The position numbers and the translations under genes are program-made. Positions 16,428 to 26,094 of a stretch of DNA of 64,000 nucleotides are shown here, one piece after another (within the stretch, counting starts at the first letter, position 1; each line of letters opens with the position of its first letter). Location of the stretch: the NCBI RefSeq assembly GCF_001049895.1, contig NZ_CVPE01000005.1, positions 492,161 through 556,160 of the forward strand, written 5' to 3'. Below the pieces are notes generated by a model. That model was not told where the DNA came from. It saw only the letters and a program-made list of their open reading frames with translations, and did not search any database. Origin of the DNA: Rubeoparvulum massiliense (lineage in GTDB: Bacteria > Bacillota > Bacilli > Rubeoparvulales > Rubeoparvulaceae).

Positions 16428-16739
16428 TTACTCTTCATCCTCTAGATCGATGGCTGCATCCTCTACTTCATCGGATTCATCAGCTTTATCCGTCGCTTCG
16501 TCTTCACTGCCTTCAACAGGAACCTTCAAGAGCAGATAATCGGCTTTGGCACCACACCAGGTACAGGCTGGATGTTCCTTCATTACAGGAGCTACTACTT
16601 CACGAGATGAGTCATCCAATTCCTCTTGCCATGAACCATAGCCAAGAGGATATAGGTCTGGCGCCTCCTCATATTGATCCACAAATTGATCTAGGATTTC
16701 TTCGATGTGCTCTTTGCAGCTGAATAGCATGTGTGTCAT
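16428..16739 (-). CDS. CxxH/CxxC small protein (BA_5709-type)
   Basis: A 103-residue protein with the two motifs that name this Bacillales family: Cys8-x-x-His11 (CKEH) and Cys59-x-x-Cys62 (CTWC). Together they probably bind one zinc. Family members are shorter; this one adds an acidic C-terminal tail rich in Asp and Glu from about residue 78. It lies between htrA and rlmH, the usual location. The role is not known. Start ATG 16739 follows AGAGGA. Confidence 0.8.
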   Translation of the reverse strand: MTHMLFSCKEHIEEILDQFVDQYEEAPDLYPLGYGSWQEELDDSSREVVAPVMKEHPACTWCGAKADYLLLKVPVEGSEDEATDKADESDEVEDAAIDLEDEE

Positions 16740-16759
16740 GATGTTGTCCTCTTCTCTTG

Positions 16760-18022
16760 TTATGATGGATTACTGGTGGCGTCCTTGGGGAATTGGGTCA
16801 ATTGTATGGTGGTGGTATTCACCTTACCATCGCGATAATAAGTGACCTGAACCTGTTCGCCAGCCTTCTTGTTCCGATAGAGATATTTACGCAATTCGGC
16901 GGAGTTTTGAATCGGTGTTTGATCTAATTGTGTGATCACATCCAGCTCACGGAGGCCTGCAAGATAGGCTGGACCTGTGACAGGTAGATCGATAATGACA
17001 ATACCTCCTACCACCTCATCTGGCAGATTCAAAGTATTAACCCGATGATAGCTATCAATGAGTTGGAGATCCTTCGGGTCAATTCCAATGTATGGCCGCT
17101 TTACATAGCCATATGCTAAGATATCCTCAATAATAGGCAGCACGTCATTACTGGGAATGGCAAAGCCTAAGCCCTCAATTCCTGCTTCCATGATCTTAAT
17201 GCTATTGATGCCTACCACTTTACCATCAATATTGATCAGGGCTCCACCACTATTGCCTGGATTGATGGCTGCATCGGTCTGCACTACATCTAGCTCCCAT
17301 TCTGGCTGACCATCACCATTCAAATCTTGTGGCACAGAGCGCTCTGTGGAGCTAATGATCCCTTGTGTTACTGTTCGGGAGAATTCCAGCCCTAAAGGAT
17401 TACCGATGGCAATGGCAGGCTCACCAACTCGGAGGTAAGATGAATCACCAAACTCTGCATAGACCAGACCCTCACGAGCATCGATGGAGATGACCGCTAA
17501 ATCAGTATACCAATCTACACCTACAATTTCTGCAGATACTCGTTCCCCGTTGACCAACGAAACCTCAAGGTCCACCGCCCCCTCCACCACATGGTAGTTG
17601 GTCACGATGTAGGATTTCCCTCCATCCTTGGCAAAGAGAACACCTGAACCTGTCCCAGCCTCTACAAGCTCCGTTCGCCGCGACCAAAAGTCAGTGAGGT
17701 TCTGAATATTGATTACACCTACTACCGATTCTTCAGCTTTATCCACTGCTTGAATCGCTCCACCTTCCACACTGATCTGATAGGTTTGAGCTGGGGTAAC
17801 CTTACTTGTATTCCCTGTAGGACTGAAGGTAACTCCTTCCGTATTGGGCACTGTCTCTAAGCCCGTATTATTGGACATCCAGCCCAGATTCTGTAGCATG
17901 GGAATGGAAGCAAGTACAAGTGCACCACCTAGAACACCTGCGATAAGGTGACTTAAAAAGCCTTTTCTACGCCGACCAGGCTTTTCCTTCCACTCATAAA
18001 AATCATCATCAAAATTTCCCAT
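16760..18022 (-). CDS. htrC: HtrA-type membrane serine protease
   Basis: A 420-residue S1C (DegP/HtrA) protease for surface protein quality control. A short cytoplasmic N-terminus is followed by one TM segment (HLIAGVLGGALVLASIPML). The trypsin-like domain has the catalytic His in NYHVVEGA, Asp in DLAVISI, and Ser in NPGNSGGAL. A single C-terminal PDZ domain follows. The start ATG 18022 is seven bases after AAAGGAGG, which rules out a start 16 codons upstream. It sits downstream of the wal cluster as yyxA/htrC does in Bacillus subtilis; the symbol is assigned on that synteny. Confidence 0.9.
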   Translation of the reverse strand: MGNFDDDFYEWKEKPGRRRKGFLSHLIAGVLGGALVLASIPMLQNLGWMSNNTGLETVPNTEGVTFSPTGNTSKVTPAQTYQISVEGGAIQAVDKAEESVVGVINIQNLTDFWSRRTELVEAGTGSGVLFAKDGGKSYIVTNYHVVEGAVDLEVSLVNGERVSAEIVGVDWYTDLAVISIDAREGLVYAEFGDSSYLRVGEPAIAIGNPLGLEFSRTVTQGIISSTERSVPQDLNGDGQPEWELDVVQTDAAINPGNSGGALINIDGKVVGINSIKIMEAGIEGLGFAIPSNDVLPIIEDILAYGYVKRPYIGIDPKDLQLIDSYHRVNTLNLPDEVVGGIVIIDLPVTGPAYLAGLRELDVITQLDQTPIQNSAELRKYLYRNKKAGEQVQVTYYRDGKVNTTTIQLTQFPKDATSNPS

Positions 18023-18211
18023 CCTTTTTCCTCCTTTTTGCCCTCCAACCTGCATTGGCAATCCATACACTTCTTTCTTCTATTATGAACCAGGAGTCAT
18101 ATTTCATGTAGGGTTTATCTTGATGGAATCACGTGCATAATGATTAGCATGGTATGTTTAGTTTACAAGAGGATTGGCTCGATCTCAATATGTATGAAGG
18201 AGGAGACCCGC

Positions 18212-18433
18212 TTGCTTAATCAACCTCCCCATGATAACGTCCAGCTTTGGGCACAAATCGCCGATTTAAAAGAACAGCAGTACCAGCTTTACCTACTTCT
18301 CTCTACCTTATTAGACCTCTGTATTCAGCATCAATTCATCACAGAGGAGGAGTGGAAAAAACAGTTGATTACTAACCTAAAGACAGATGATGAAGCTGCT
18401 CAGCTGACAGTGCAAGGGTTCGTAAAGGGGTAG
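18212..18433 (+). CDS. Small helical protein, unknown
   Basis: A 73-residue ORF starting at TTG 18212, seven bases after an excellent AAGGAGGAG site. The product is predicted to be a helix-rich, Leu/Gln-rich protein (LKEQQYQLYLLLSTLLDLC) with no recognised domain. It is on the strand opposite to all neighbours, and its 3' end overlaps the walJ 3' end by 62 bases. The ribosome site and amino-acid make-up suggest a real gene, but no homology can be claimed. Confidence 0.5.
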   Translation: MLNQPPHDNVQLWAQIADLKEQQYQLYLLLSTLLDLCIQHQFITEEEWKKQLITNLKTDDEAAQLTVQGFVKG

Positions 18434-19199
18434 CTCGATCAGGATAAGCATCCAGTAACTGAAATGCTTGATCAGGTGCCAACCCCTGCTCACTTAGAAT
18501 ATTCCGAACCGTTAATTGTGCTAATTCATGAAGATTGGCATCTTGACTTAGGTGAGCGAGATAGACCTCTTTGGTCTCCGTTGTAATAATCTGCCCTAAG
18601 GCCTCCCCAGCATCTTCATTGGAAAGATGTCCCGTATCACTAAGAATACGCTGGATTACACGCCAAGGGTAACGTGACATCCGTAGCATCTGAGGATCAT
18701 GATTGCTTTCCATGATTAACACATGGGATCCTTGTAGCTGATCAATGGTCTTCGTATTTACATATCCCATATCCGTGGCAATGCTCAGCTTCTCGTTACC
18801 GCAATAGAGCGAGTAACCAACTGGACAGGCCGCATCATGAGAGATGGGAAAATTTTCGATACGTAAGTCGGCAATTTCTACATAATCATGGAGGGACGTC
18901 TCGATTCGTTGCCAATCCTCCAGCTTTCCTAACTGTTTCTCCATGGCAAGCCATGTTTTAGCGTTAGCATAAACAGGAACCCGATAGCGACGAGCTAGGA
19001 TCCCTGCCCCCTTAATATGATCACTATGTTCATGGGTAATAAATATCCCTTGAACCTCTTTTAAATCGATATGTGCTTCATCTGCTAATTCCTCAAGCTG
19101 TTTGCCACTTAAGCCTGCATCGATTAAGATCTTGGCATGATCCGTTTCCACATAGGTACAGTTACCACTACTACCACTTGCAAGAATAGAATACTTCAA
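18372..19199 (-). CDS. walJ: WalJ (YycJ) MBL-fold hydrolase
   Basis: A 275-residue metallo-beta-lactamase-fold protein. The motif THEHSDHIKGA (about residues 54-64) provides four metal ligands; further ligands are the His of ISHDAACPVGY and the Asp of ATDMGYV. This family, encoded in the wal operon of Bacilli, has been linked to cell wall and division coordination and to DNA repair; no exact substrate can be read. The start TTG 19199 overlaps the walI stop region by four bases. Last core gene of the wal operon before htrA. Confidence 0.92.
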   Translation of the reverse strand: MKYSILASGSSGNCTYVETDHAKILIDAGLSGKQLEELADEAHIDLKEVQGIFITHEHSDHIKGAGILARRYRVPVYANAKTWLAMEKQLGKLEDWQRIETSLHDYVEIADLRIENFPISHDAACPVGYSLYCGNEKLSIATDMGYVNTKTIDQLQGSHVLIMESNHDPQMLRMSRYPWRVIQRILSDTGHLSNEDAGEALGQIITTETKEVYLAHLSQDANLHELAQLTVRNILSEQGLAPDQAFQLLDAYPDRATPLRTLALSAEQLHHLSLG

Positions 19200-20029
19200 G
19201 AATCTTCACCTTCTAATCGTTTCATTCCTACTTCCTCTGATAATCGCATGTCAAACTGATCCAGAGCGGGGCGATTTTCCAATAAACCCGTGACGGCATT
19301 CACATAAATGGTTTGATCCATTAAGATGATCTTCCATACCGGAACAAATACCTGTTCTTTGATCTCTTGAGTAAATGGTTGACCAAGATAGCCCAATTCG
19401 ATTTTTAGGATGGTGGATCCATCATTGATAATCTGTTGGTCTAGTAAATTCTGTAAGCTTGCTGATGCTGACAAGAGATCGCGGGCATTCCCTTTTTCTC
19501 CGATCTTTAGATAGGTCTGTTGAAATTTTTGGATCATATTATCTTCAAGAAAGAGTGTCACATTAGCACCAAAAATAGGATAGCCTTCAAATTGCTGAAC
19601 ATAGCGGATCTCACCACTGGCTAGATCACCCTGATAGAATTTATAGTGTGTGAAATTAGGGATTGTTTCTGCCAAGAGCTCCGGAAGATCAGCTACATTC
19701 ATGCTGGATGCAATCGGGACATGAGGCGACAGAAAACCAATTAGTGTATAATCGTTCTTCTTAATCATCTGCCTACCCTCATGGGGATACATTAGCTCTG
19801 CTGTATCATAAGTTACATTGAGATAGGATAGCTTGGGCTTCTCCGTAGGGATAGGAGTTTCCATGGTAATCTGATGAATTTTGATCGCTGCTTGAAGATA
19901 GTCCTGGTCTCGACTTAGCAAAGCCTCTTCCAGAGCTACACTACGGTACTCCCACCACTGATAACCTAGAAAGAGATCGAGCACGAGAAAGATCAGAATC
20001 AAAATGGTTTTTGCACGTCTCCAGTCCAT
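19196..20029 (-). CDS. walI: WalI (YycI) regulator of WalK
   Basis: A 277-residue membrane protein. An N-terminal TM helix (KTILILIFLVLDLFLGYQWW) is followed by an extracytoplasmic domain that ends with a YycI-type segment (VPVWKIILMDQTIYVNAVTG). Together with WalH it sits in the membrane with the WalK kinase and modulates its activity. AGGGAGG precedes the ATG. The 22-base gap to walH fits an operon. Confidence 0.9.
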   Translation of the reverse strand: MDWRRAKTILILIFLVLDLFLGYQWWEYRSVALEEALLSRDQDYLQAAIKIHQITMETPIPTEKPKLSYLNVTYDTAELMYPHEGRQMIKKNDYTLIGFLSPHVPIASSMNVADLPELLAETIPNFTHYKFYQGDLASGEIRYVQQFEGYPIFGANVTLFLEDNMIQKFQQTYLKIGEKGNARDLLSASASLQNLLDQQIINDGSTILKIELGYLGQPFTQEIKEQVFVPVWKIILMDQTIYVNAVTGLLENRPALDQFDMRLSEEVGMKRLEGEDS

Positions 20030-20051
20030 CTAAAAGCCTCCCTCCTGACCA

Positions 20052-21410
20052 CTATTCATCATGCTCCATGAGCCGGTTTTCTTCGGGATTAAAGTATCGA
20101 TGTACACTACCATCCTTTAATTCCACAACCCAAACTTGATGAAGGCGAACATAATCCTGACCGAATCGCACTTCTCTTGCCAAATAGAGGTCATTCACAT
20201 CGAGAAGACTAATTCCATCCCAATGCAGACGTTGAATTAACTCATCGCCTGTTAGAATACGAACAGATCGATTGGCATAATGACGATCCAACTCAATTAA
20301 TGGACGCTGATATTCTGTAATGATGCCACCAACCATTTTAATGGTGATAGCACTATAATCCATGTTGAGATTGGAATTTTGAAAACTGACAATGGGATAA
20401 CGGGAAAAGTACTTTCGAAATATAAAAGTAGTACCATCGCTTTCATTCTGGATAGACTCTAGATAATACCGATCCGTCCAGCCATGATGCTCATTAACAA
20501 ATGTAATGGCATCATACAGTGTGGACTCATTGCTTGATGTCTTTCCCATGAAAGGATCATAATAGATCATACCTTCATGTGTTCGATTCACCTGCATGGA
20601 ACGCTTGCCATCGGTGAAGAGAACAGCTCCATCTCGTTCCTGAATTCTTCGTACAATACTTGGGTCAATAAAAAGTGCTTGTTGCATTGCCTCAGATGTA
20701 ATGGGTCGATAAAAAAAATCAAAATTATTACCATGCATGTTCTCTAACGGTAGGTATACTAAATGAAAAAATGATGCTGGAATCACTTCTGTTTGAACAG
20801 CCGTTGTGTGATACGCCTTATATTGTGTTAGACTCTCTCCCTGTACTACATATTTTGCTAGAAAGGAATCGGCTGACAAGCCTGTTTTGGCCTGAAAAGT
20901 CTGCTCATGCTTCTTAGAGATAAGTAGTGCCACGACATTATTGGAATCAGGCTCAATATAATACCAGACACTGCTAACATCCTTCAACTGCTTAGGAAGG
21001 TCTTCTTTAATTGGTAACAGCCTCTGTAGGCTATCTACTGGTATTCCAGTAGGATATTCAATCTCCACCCCTTGGCGAGAAGTCAGCAATTCCTCCCATT
21101 GGTCACGATTAAGATATTTGGGGGTAATATTAAATATATCCCACTCCTTGAGCCCATTCTCCAGTACATTCCGATATGGTCCCATTTCTGGATAAGCGAC
21201 AGCATGTTTCGCTTCACCTAAGTGGAAGATGATCTGTCTTGGACGGACCAGCTCCTCCAACCCCCTACTCTCCCCAAGCAACTCTCTTTCTTGATATGCA
21301 GTGCTTTGAATGAAGTCATATTGAGGCTGACTGGTCCAGATTAGTCCAGTAAACAAAATGCTGAGAACTACTAGCAGGATTAAAACTGTATTCTTCAAGC
21401 GCTCAAGCAT
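20052..21410 (-). CDS. walH: WalH (YycH) regulator of WalK
   Basis: A 452-residue protein with an N-terminal TM helix (LKNTVLILLVVLSILFTGLIW) and a large extracytoplasmic domain, as in YycH. It inhibits WalK together with WalI in Bacillus subtilis. ATG 21410 is nine bases after GAGGAGG and overlaps the walK end by eight bases; other ATG codons upstream are too close to the ribosome site. Confidence 0.9.
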   Translation of the reverse strand: MLERLKNTVLILLVVLSILFTGLIWTSQPQYDFIQSTAYQERELLGESRGLEELVRPRQIIFHLGEAKHAVAYPEMGPYRNVLENGLKEWDIFNITPKYLNRDQWEELLTSRQGVEIEYPTGIPVDSLQRLLPIKEDLPKQLKDVSSVWYYIEPDSNNVVALLISKKHEQTFQAKTGLSADSFLAKYVVQGESLTQYKAYHTTAVQTEVIPASFFHLVYLPLENMHGNNFDFFYRPITSEAMQQALFIDPSIVRRIQERDGAVLFTDGKRSMQVNRTHEGMIYYDPFMGKTSSNESTLYDAITFVNEHHGWTDRYYLESIQNESDGTTFIFRKYFSRYPIVSFQNSNLNMDYSAITIKMVGGIITEYQRPLIELDRHYANRSVRILTGDELIQRLHWDGISLLDVNDLYLAREVRFGQDYVRLHQVWVVELKDGSVHRYFNPEENRLMEHDE

Positions 21411-23226
21411 CCAGTTCATCCTCCTCACTAGCTATGGGAATGGTAAAACGTACTGTCGTCCCATCCGCCTCTTTACTCTGAATCATAATCTCACCGCCAT
21501 GGGCACGTACAATTTCCCGGGCAATGGAGAGTCCTAGCCCAGTGCCACCTAATTGGCGTGATCTCGCTTTATCCACCCGATAGAAGCGTTCAAAAATCCG
21601 CTTCAAATCTTCTCGTGGTATCCCAATTCCTTCATCACGTACAATGAATTCCACATTTTTACCACACGCTTGACTGCTCACTTCGATCAGTTTGTCTTCT
21701 GGTGTATATTTAATTGAATTAGACAAGAGATTATCCAATACCCGCATTAACATATCTGGATCAATGGTAATCAAAGTGGCTTGCTCAGGAATTTTCCATA
21801 CCACCCGTTGTTGCACAGGATCTAGAATCTCATACCGCTCTTTCACTAATTTTAAGAACTGTTGATTAGACATTACTTGTTTCTGCATCATCTCTTCCCC
21901 ACTATCGATTCGCGAAAGCTGTAAGAGATCATTCACAAGGCGAATCATCCGCTCTGTCTCTTGCTGAGTTACACGTAGAAAACGTCCTGCTACTTCCGGA
22001 TCCTCCATGGCTCCATCTGCTAGTGCCTCCAAATAGCTTCTTAAGGTGGTTAAAGGAGTCCGCAATTCGTGAGAAACATTGGCAACAAAATCCTTCCGCT
22101 CCCTGTCCAGCTTCTCCTGTTCTGTCACATCATGAAGAACAGCAATGATACCGCGCTCCCCACTCTCCCCAATTCGGAACCAGGACATCACCACATCAAG
22201 AACATAATTCTCTTGACCTTGCTGGAAGAAGAGACGAAATGCCACTTCACTTTGGTCATTATCGAATTGGAAATTATCAGGTAATGGAAAAAAATCTTCG
22301 AGCTTCTTACCTGCTACTTCTATGGATGGGATATTTAATAGCTCGATTGCACGCTGATTAGCTAAAATAATCGTACCATCACGAGAGGTTGCAATTACGC
22401 CATCACTCATGTTGGTTAAGATGGAGGTTAACTTATCCTCCTCTTCTCGATTGATGGCTAAAGCCTCCTTCAAACGATTGGATAATTGATTGATCACCTG
22501 TCCGAGATAACCCACTTCATCATTGCTATACACCTTTACTGCTTGATTAAAGTCCCCTTCTGCCATGCGCGTCGCCTGTCTAGTAATCTCCTTAATGGGA
22601 GTCGTCAGGGTTCTGGATAGAAAGATGGTCATCGCAGCAGTCAAAACAATGCCAATTCCCGTACCAGTAGCAAGAATTTTATTGATCTCGCCAATCGTTT
22701 GATATAAACGTTCCAAGGAAGCAATCATATAGATGACACCAACAACTTGGTTATTTCTTTTGATTGGAGTCGCCAATACCTTCATCCGTTGGCCTGTAGA
22801 TGCATCAATTCTTGTGGATTCACTGCGTGCACCTGATAAGGCTTGGATCACTTCAGTCTGTAAATTCTTTTGGCCGATCAACTGCTTGTCCTTACCTGGC
22901 GTGCTGATAATTACTCCGTTTCGATTAATAATCTGAACGTCTACACCATTGAGGGCAAAGAGATTCTCCACAAGATGATTAATATCTTCATTACGTGTTT
23001 CCTCACTACCTTCCTCACGTATACGATCATCGTCAAGGTAGCGTTCAAGATTAACAGCTAATAGATTGGCCTGGATATCTAATTGCTCATTAAAGGAATT
23101 CATATAGTGAGATTCAATGGAGCGTATAAAGTAAACACCCATCACTTGCATGGCTGCAAGGATGAGTAGAATATAAATTACAACCAATTTCCAACGAATG
23201 CTATGGAAGAGTGGAATACGCTTCAT
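21403..23226 (-). CDS. walK: WalK (YycG) sensor histidine kinase
   Basis: A kinase of about 607 residues that controls wall metabolism genes through WalR. TM1 is near residues 13-32 and an extracellular PAS-like sensor follows. TM2 is near 180-200, followed by HAMP, a cytoplasmic PAS domain (ILTNMSDGVIATSRDGTII), HisKA with the phospho-acceptor His in VSHELRTPL, and HATPase with DEGIGIP and GTGLGLSI. ATG 23226 is used here; a GTG at 23235 overlapping the walR stop is the alternative. Neither has a strong ribosome site, so translation is probably coupled to walR. Confidence 0.95.
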   Translation of the reverse strand: MKRIPLFHSIRWKLVVIYILLILAAMQVMGVYFIRSIESHYMNSFNEQLDIQANLLAVNLERYLDDDRIREEGSEETRNEDINHLVENLFALNGVDVQIINRNGVIISTPGKDKQLIGQKNLQTEVIQALSGARSESTRIDASTGQRMKVLATPIKRNNQVVGVIYMIASLERLYQTIGEINKILATGTGIGIVLTAAMTIFLSRTLTTPIKEITRQATRMAEGDFNQAVKVYSNDEVGYLGQVINQLSNRLKEALAINREEEDKLTSILTNMSDGVIATSRDGTIILANQRAIELLNIPSIEVAGKKLEDFFPLPDNFQFDNDQSEVAFRLFFQQGQENYVLDVVMSWFRIGESGERGIIAVLHDVTEQEKLDRERKDFVANVSHELRTPLTTLRSYLEALADGAMEDPEVAGRFLRVTQQETERMIRLVNDLLQLSRIDSGEEMMQKQVMSNQQFLKLVKERYEILDPVQQRVVWKIPEQATLITIDPDMLMRVLDNLLSNSIKYTPEDKLIEVSSQACGKNVEFIVRDEGIGIPREDLKRIFERFYRVDKARSRQLGGTGLGLSIAREIVRAHGGEIMIQSKEADGTTVRFTIPIASEEDELDA

Positions 23227-23231
23227 CGTGA

Positions 23232-23942
23232 TCACATGCCAGGTATGGGATTACGCATAGAATACCCAACACCGCGTCGTGTCATAATGTATTGTGGGCT
23301 ACTGGGATCATCCTCGATTTTTTCACGAAGGCGTCGGATCGTCACATCAACGGTACGAACATCGCCTAAATAATCATAGCCCCAAACCGAACGGAGCAGA
23401 TCATCACGCGTGACAACCTGGTTTAAATGTCGGGCTAGATAGTCTAATAATTCAAATTCTCGATGGGTTAGATCAAGAATTTCGCCACGCTTTCGCACCA
23501 TATAGGATTCTGGATGAATGGTAATCTCACCGATCTCGATTCGTTTACTATCTTCTGACTGTTGTCCCTGTTGATTGACGTGCAGTCTGCGTAAATTTGC
23601 TCGTACCCGTGCAAGTAGCTCACGATTGGAGAAAGGTTTGGTCACATAATCATCTGCCCCTAATTCTAGTCCCAATACCTTATCTACTTCTGAATCTTTC
23701 GCTGTCAGCATGATAATCGGGACATTACTGGTTTTACGAACCTCACGACACACTTCTAAGCCATCCATTTTAGGAAGCATGATATCCAGTAGGATTAACT
23801 GAGGGTTCTCTGCTCTTACCTTCTCTAGTGCCTCTAAGCCGTCAAAGGCGCATACGACCTCATAGCCCTCCTTCTCCAGATTAAACTGAAGAATGTCCGC
23901 AATCGGTTTCTCATCATCAACAACTAAAATTTTGCCTAGCAT
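23232..23942 (-). CDS. walR: WalR (YycF) essential response regulator
   Basis: A 236-residue OmpR-type regulator. The receiver has VVDDEKPI at the N-terminus and the phospho-acceptor Asp in [12 protein letters not shown]. The winged-helix DNA-binding domain has the family-typical [20 protein letters not shown]. It activates autolysin and wall genes. Start ATG 23942 ([12 protein letters not shown]) follows GGAG; an upstream reading would add 23 poorly conserved residues. First gene of walRKHIJ; its promoter must lie in the 130 bases before it. Confidence 0.96.
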   Translation of the reverse strand: MLGKILVVDDEKPIADILQFNLEKEGYEVVCAFDGLEALEKVRAENPQLILLDIMLPKMDGLEVCREVRKTSNVPIIMLTAKDSEVDKVLGLELGADDYVTKPFSNRELLARVRANLRRLHVNQQGQQSEDSKRIEIGEITIHPESYMVRKRGEILDLTHREFELLDYLARHLNQVVTRDDLLRSVWGYDYLGDVRTVDVTIRRLREKIEDDPSSPQYIMTRRGVGYSMRNPIPGM

Positions 23943-24076
23943 GAACTCCACCTCACTTTTCGAGCATTCTCTTGTCCTATCTGTTCCATATGAATTGGAA
24001 TATTCCTGCATTTCTACGAATAAACTCGATGATAACTCTCCTATTATTGTACCATGTGAAGGAGCTCTCTCCTATT

Positions 24077-24110
24077 AAAAAAAGCTCCCTATCTAAATGA
24101 TAGAGAGCCT
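24077..24110 (-). terminator. Terminator after the LysM/G5/M23 gene
   Basis: GCTCTCTATC pairs with GATAGGGAGC (one G-U or mismatch), followed on the minus strand by seven T. Confidence 0.8.
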
Positions 24111-24130
24111 TGTATTCTTTAAATCTTATA

Positions 24131-25792
24131 TTAAAACTTATCCATTGGATTAATATGTGAACCGTTCACATGGATTTCAAAGTGTAGGTGAGTACCCGTT
24201 GAATTCCCCGTGGAACCCATTACACCAATCTTTTGGCCTTTTTCAACGACTTGACCCTTTTTCACGTTAATGCTGGACAAATGACCATATAGAGTACGAG
24301 TTCCATTCCCATGATCGATGACCACTGCATTACCGTAACCGCCTTTCCAGCCTGCTTCTACGATAGTACCGTTATCTGAAGCCATGATGGTCTTATCCTT
24401 TACACCTGAGATATCGATGCCTTTATGCATCGATCCCCAACGGTAGCCATATCCACTGGTAATTACGCCACCTTTTGTTGGCCAACTAAATGAGCCACTA
24501 CCAGCGTTAGCAACGACCTTCGTTCCAACTCGGATAATCATGGGGACAGGCTCATGCAGAATCTCTTCGTTTAACTTGTCACGTTCTTGTTCCACCCCAT
24601 TGTTTAAGGTAATCCGATAAGTAACCCGTTTCTTACCTTCCTTACCTTCCTGCTGAATTCTTTGATCTCCGGCTGGAATTTTTTCATCCTTAATATATTT
24701 GTAATCATAGGAGATTGTTTCTTGTACAGTTGCTTGCATTATGGTTTTTACATTGACCTTCGGCTTATATGCTGTCACATTTAGCTTTTGTCCTAGCTGT
24801 AAAACAGTATTCTCTGTTACACCAGGGTTGTTCCGATAAATATCATCAGAAGTGATCCCTAATTCATAAGCAATACAGGAGATGCAGTCCCCTGGCTTTA
24901 CAGTGTAGATTTGATCCTCAAGGGTTCCCTTCTGTAGTAAAGCTTGTAGCTCTTTTGGATCGTTAAGTTGATCAGGATTTACTTCAAGCGGTGTCGTTTG
25001 TACATCTTCCTTAATGGCGTTTTCTAAGATATCATATGTATCGATCTCATCATTAAGTGGGCTTGTACTACCTGCTGCAGCTGCTTGTACTCTCTTCTTC
25101 TGAACTTCCTTAGCCTCTTTTGGAATATAGAAGTCTTTGATAGATGCAAGAATTTGATCTACTTCAGCTTGAGAAGAGACATATCCTAATACCTCTCCAT
25201 TTACCTTTACCGCTATCGCTTTCGCCTTGATTTCAATATTATCAGCTAATTCAGTCGGTAGGGCAGAGAGTACACGTTCATCCTCTGTTATTCCCTTATA
25301 TTTTACTTCCTCCGTGAATTTTACATCTGCTGGAAGGTAGACAATTAGGTCAGGCGTTTTCGCCTGTTCGGTTGTCTTCATGGATTGAATTGCATCCAAA
25401 ACTAATTGAGGGTCACTTACCGTTCCCAATGCCTTCCCATCAATACTTACATGATACAAGGTATTCAGATTGGTTTTGTAGTAGATGACGCCACCGATGG
25501 TCACTGCCAGTAGTGTGGCAGTTGATGAAATGATGATCACCGCTTTTTTCTGATTCTTCTGTATCATGAGTCGGATAGATTGCCATAGAGTATTTGCCTT
25601 ATTCTGTGTTAACTTATATGCATGATTTAGCTTTTCTTTACTTTTACTTACGAAGACTTGGTTTTTCTCTTTTGATGTTTCTGCTAGACTATTCAGTTTT
25701 GCCTTCGTAGACTCAAACGTCGATTGACTTTGTTTTTTGAATGAGACGACTCGCTGCTGAAACCAGTCCCTCATTTGATCCCGCAAGGCCAC
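24131..25792 (-). CDS. LysM-G5-M23 cell wall peptidase
   Basis: A 553-residue membrane-anchored peptidase, presumably cutting peptidoglycan cross-bridges. A cytoplasmic helical N-terminus of about 80 residues is followed by a TM helix (KAVIIISSTATLLAVTIGGVIYY). LysM has YTVKPGDCISCIAYELGI at about 296-340, and the G5 domain is at about 355-425. A C-terminal M23 domain has HKGIDISG and HLHFEIHVNG as zinc ligands. This layout occurs next to walRK in several Bacilli. GTG 25792 follows AAGGAGGAG. The long cytoplasmic N-terminus is unusual among M23 proteins. It is probably WalR-regulated, but I could not place a site. Confidence 0.88.
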   Translation of the reverse strand: MALRDQMRDWFQQRVVSFKKQSQSTFESTKAKLNSLAETSKEKNQVFVSKSKEKLNHAYKLTQNKANTLWQSIRLMIQKNQKKAVIIISSTATLLAVTIGGVIYYKTNLNTLYHVSIDGKALGTVSDPQLVLDAIQSMKTTEQAKTPDLIVYLPADVKFTEEVKYKGITEDERVLSALPTELADNIEIKAKAIAVKVNGEVLGYVSSQAEVDQILASIKDFYIPKEAKEVQKKRVQAAAAGSTSPLNDEIDTYDILENAIKEDVQTTPLEVNPDQLNDPKELQALLQKGTLEDQIYTVKPGDCISCIAYELGITSDDIYRNNPGVTENTVLQLGQKLNVTAYKPKVNVKTIMQATVQETISYDYKYIKDEKIPAGDQRIQQEGKEGKKRVTYRITLNNGVEQERDKLNEEILHEPVPMIIRVGTKVVANAGSGSFSWPTKGGVITSGYGYRWGSMHKGIDISGVKDKTIMASDNGTIVEAGWKGGYGNAVVIDHGNGTRTLYGHLSSINVKKGQVVEKGQKIGVMGSTGNSTGTHLHFEIHVNGSHINPMDKF

Positions 25793-26044
25793 AGAGTTCT
25801 CCTCCTTGAAAACATCCCAAGATTTTCTTTTTTGTATGCGTATCGGTCTTTTTATAAGCGATTTCTACACTCATTTTCTTCTTCCAACAAGTATCTGCAA
25901 ACTAGCAAAAAAGCATTACAATTATTGCCATTTTAAATGGTTTTACTTGTCTTTTTATAGACTACCATAAGCAAGATCCATATGGCAAGATAAACATAGA
26001 ATAAAATTCTCTGATTCCTATCTCAAATCCTGCTTCAAAATATG

Positions 26045-26083
26045 AAAAAACCTTGTTGCTTAAGATGCAACAAGGTTTTTTTG
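26045..26083. terminator. Terminator after purA, likely bidirectional
   Basis: A perfect stem AACCTTGTTGC / GCAACAAGGTT is flanked by A-runs and T-runs on both sides. The remaining 25793-26044 stretch shows no gene and should contain the promoter for the M23 gene. Confidence 0.85.
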
Positions 26084-26094
26084 GTTGATTTATC

